A stretch of 64,000 nucleotides of DNA, from the NCBI GenBank assembly GCA_902801485.1, contig CADCIP010000012.1, positions 62,001 through 126,000 on the forward strand. The letters are read 5' to 3'. The stretch is from an uncultured Bacteroidales bacterium (GTDB lineage: Bacteria > Bacteroidota > Bacteroidia > Bacteroidales > Bacteroidaceae). Both the position numbers and the translations under genes were made by a program. Below, one piece after another: positions 63,937 through 64,000 of the stretch. Positions within the stretch are counted from its first letter, which is position 1, and every line of letters begins with the position of its first letter. A model generated the notes under the pieces. It was not told where the DNA came from. It did no database searches and saw nothing but the letters and a program-made list of their open reading frames with translations.

Positions 63937-64000
63937 TTATTTCAACACTTTCTTTCCGTTCACGATGTACACTCCGTGCAGCTGTGGTTTTGAGACCTTA
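63937..64000 (-). CDS. 3' end of a secreted-protein gene (runs off the window)
   Basis: Only the last 21 codons are present, ending in PQLHGVYIVNGKKVLK then TAA at 63939-63937. This matches the C-terminal tag of the other large secreted proteins in the window, so the gene beyond the edge very probably encodes a surface or secreted protein. Confidence 0.75.
   Translation of the reverse strand, partial: KVSKPQLHGVYIVNGKKVLK

Overview
The window looks like the chromosome of a Prevotella-like member of the Bacteroidales. The evidence is promoters of the Bacteroidetes type (TTTG, about 19-21 bases, then TAnnTTTG), BspA-type leucine-rich-repeat surface proteins, a Na+-pumping methylmalonyl-CoA decarboxylase operon, anaerobic ribonucleotide reductase, and M56 peptidases that end in TonB-type domains. 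I saw no rRNA, tRNA, CRISPR array, prophage or complete insertion sequence.

Layout. 0-16.5 kb is a secreted-enzyme region: the end of a GH35 beta-galactosidase, two tandem M60-type metallopeptidases each enclosed by LRR modules, a sensor kinase that lacks its phosphoacceptor histidine, an M3 dipeptidyl carboxypeptidase lipoprotein, a frameshifted BspA-type LRR gene, xseA and a GH20 hexosaminidase. 16.6-23.2 kb holds xseB, ilvE and a minus-strand operon (coiled-coil membrane protein, trmB, mrp, GH16 glucanase), then two small envelope proteins. 23.2-40 kb is mostly housekeeping: nrdDG, nadK, a DJ-1 protein, ispD, recG, ndk, an M23 peptidase, a DUF1599-DoxX-tpiA-SPOR-folE operon, dnaG and pepT. 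40-46.6 kb holds the five-gene decarboxylase operon, then a MATE exporter and a phosphoesterase. 46.6-56.4 kb carries two very large secreted proteins, a CotH/lamin-tail protein and a three-module GLUG beta-helix protein. 56.4-63.4 kb has two copies of a BlaI repressor / M56-TonB receptor cassette around a TraB/GumN lipoprotein, in unusually repeat-rich intergenic DNA. The window ends with a 57-residue protein gene and the 3' end of another secreted-protein gene.

How the genes fit together. GH35, GH20 and the two M60 proteins are a plausible set for attacking mucin-type glycoproteins; GH16 would act on a beta-glucan. Seven secreted proteins share a short C-terminal motif that is probably a sorting or anchoring tag. 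The decarboxylase operon is the step of succinate-to-propionate fermentation that pumps Na+. The two BlaI/M56 cassettes look like paired envelope-signal switches; no beta-lactamase gene is nearby, so their target is unknown.

Most unusual points: an unbroken reading frame joining a DoxX-type membrane protein to triosephosphate isomerase; the His-less kinase; four 17-bp palindromes exactly 21 bp apart before the second blaI; 7-base-periodic tracts in several gaps; and a conserved sequence inside the promoter spacer of at least six promoters.
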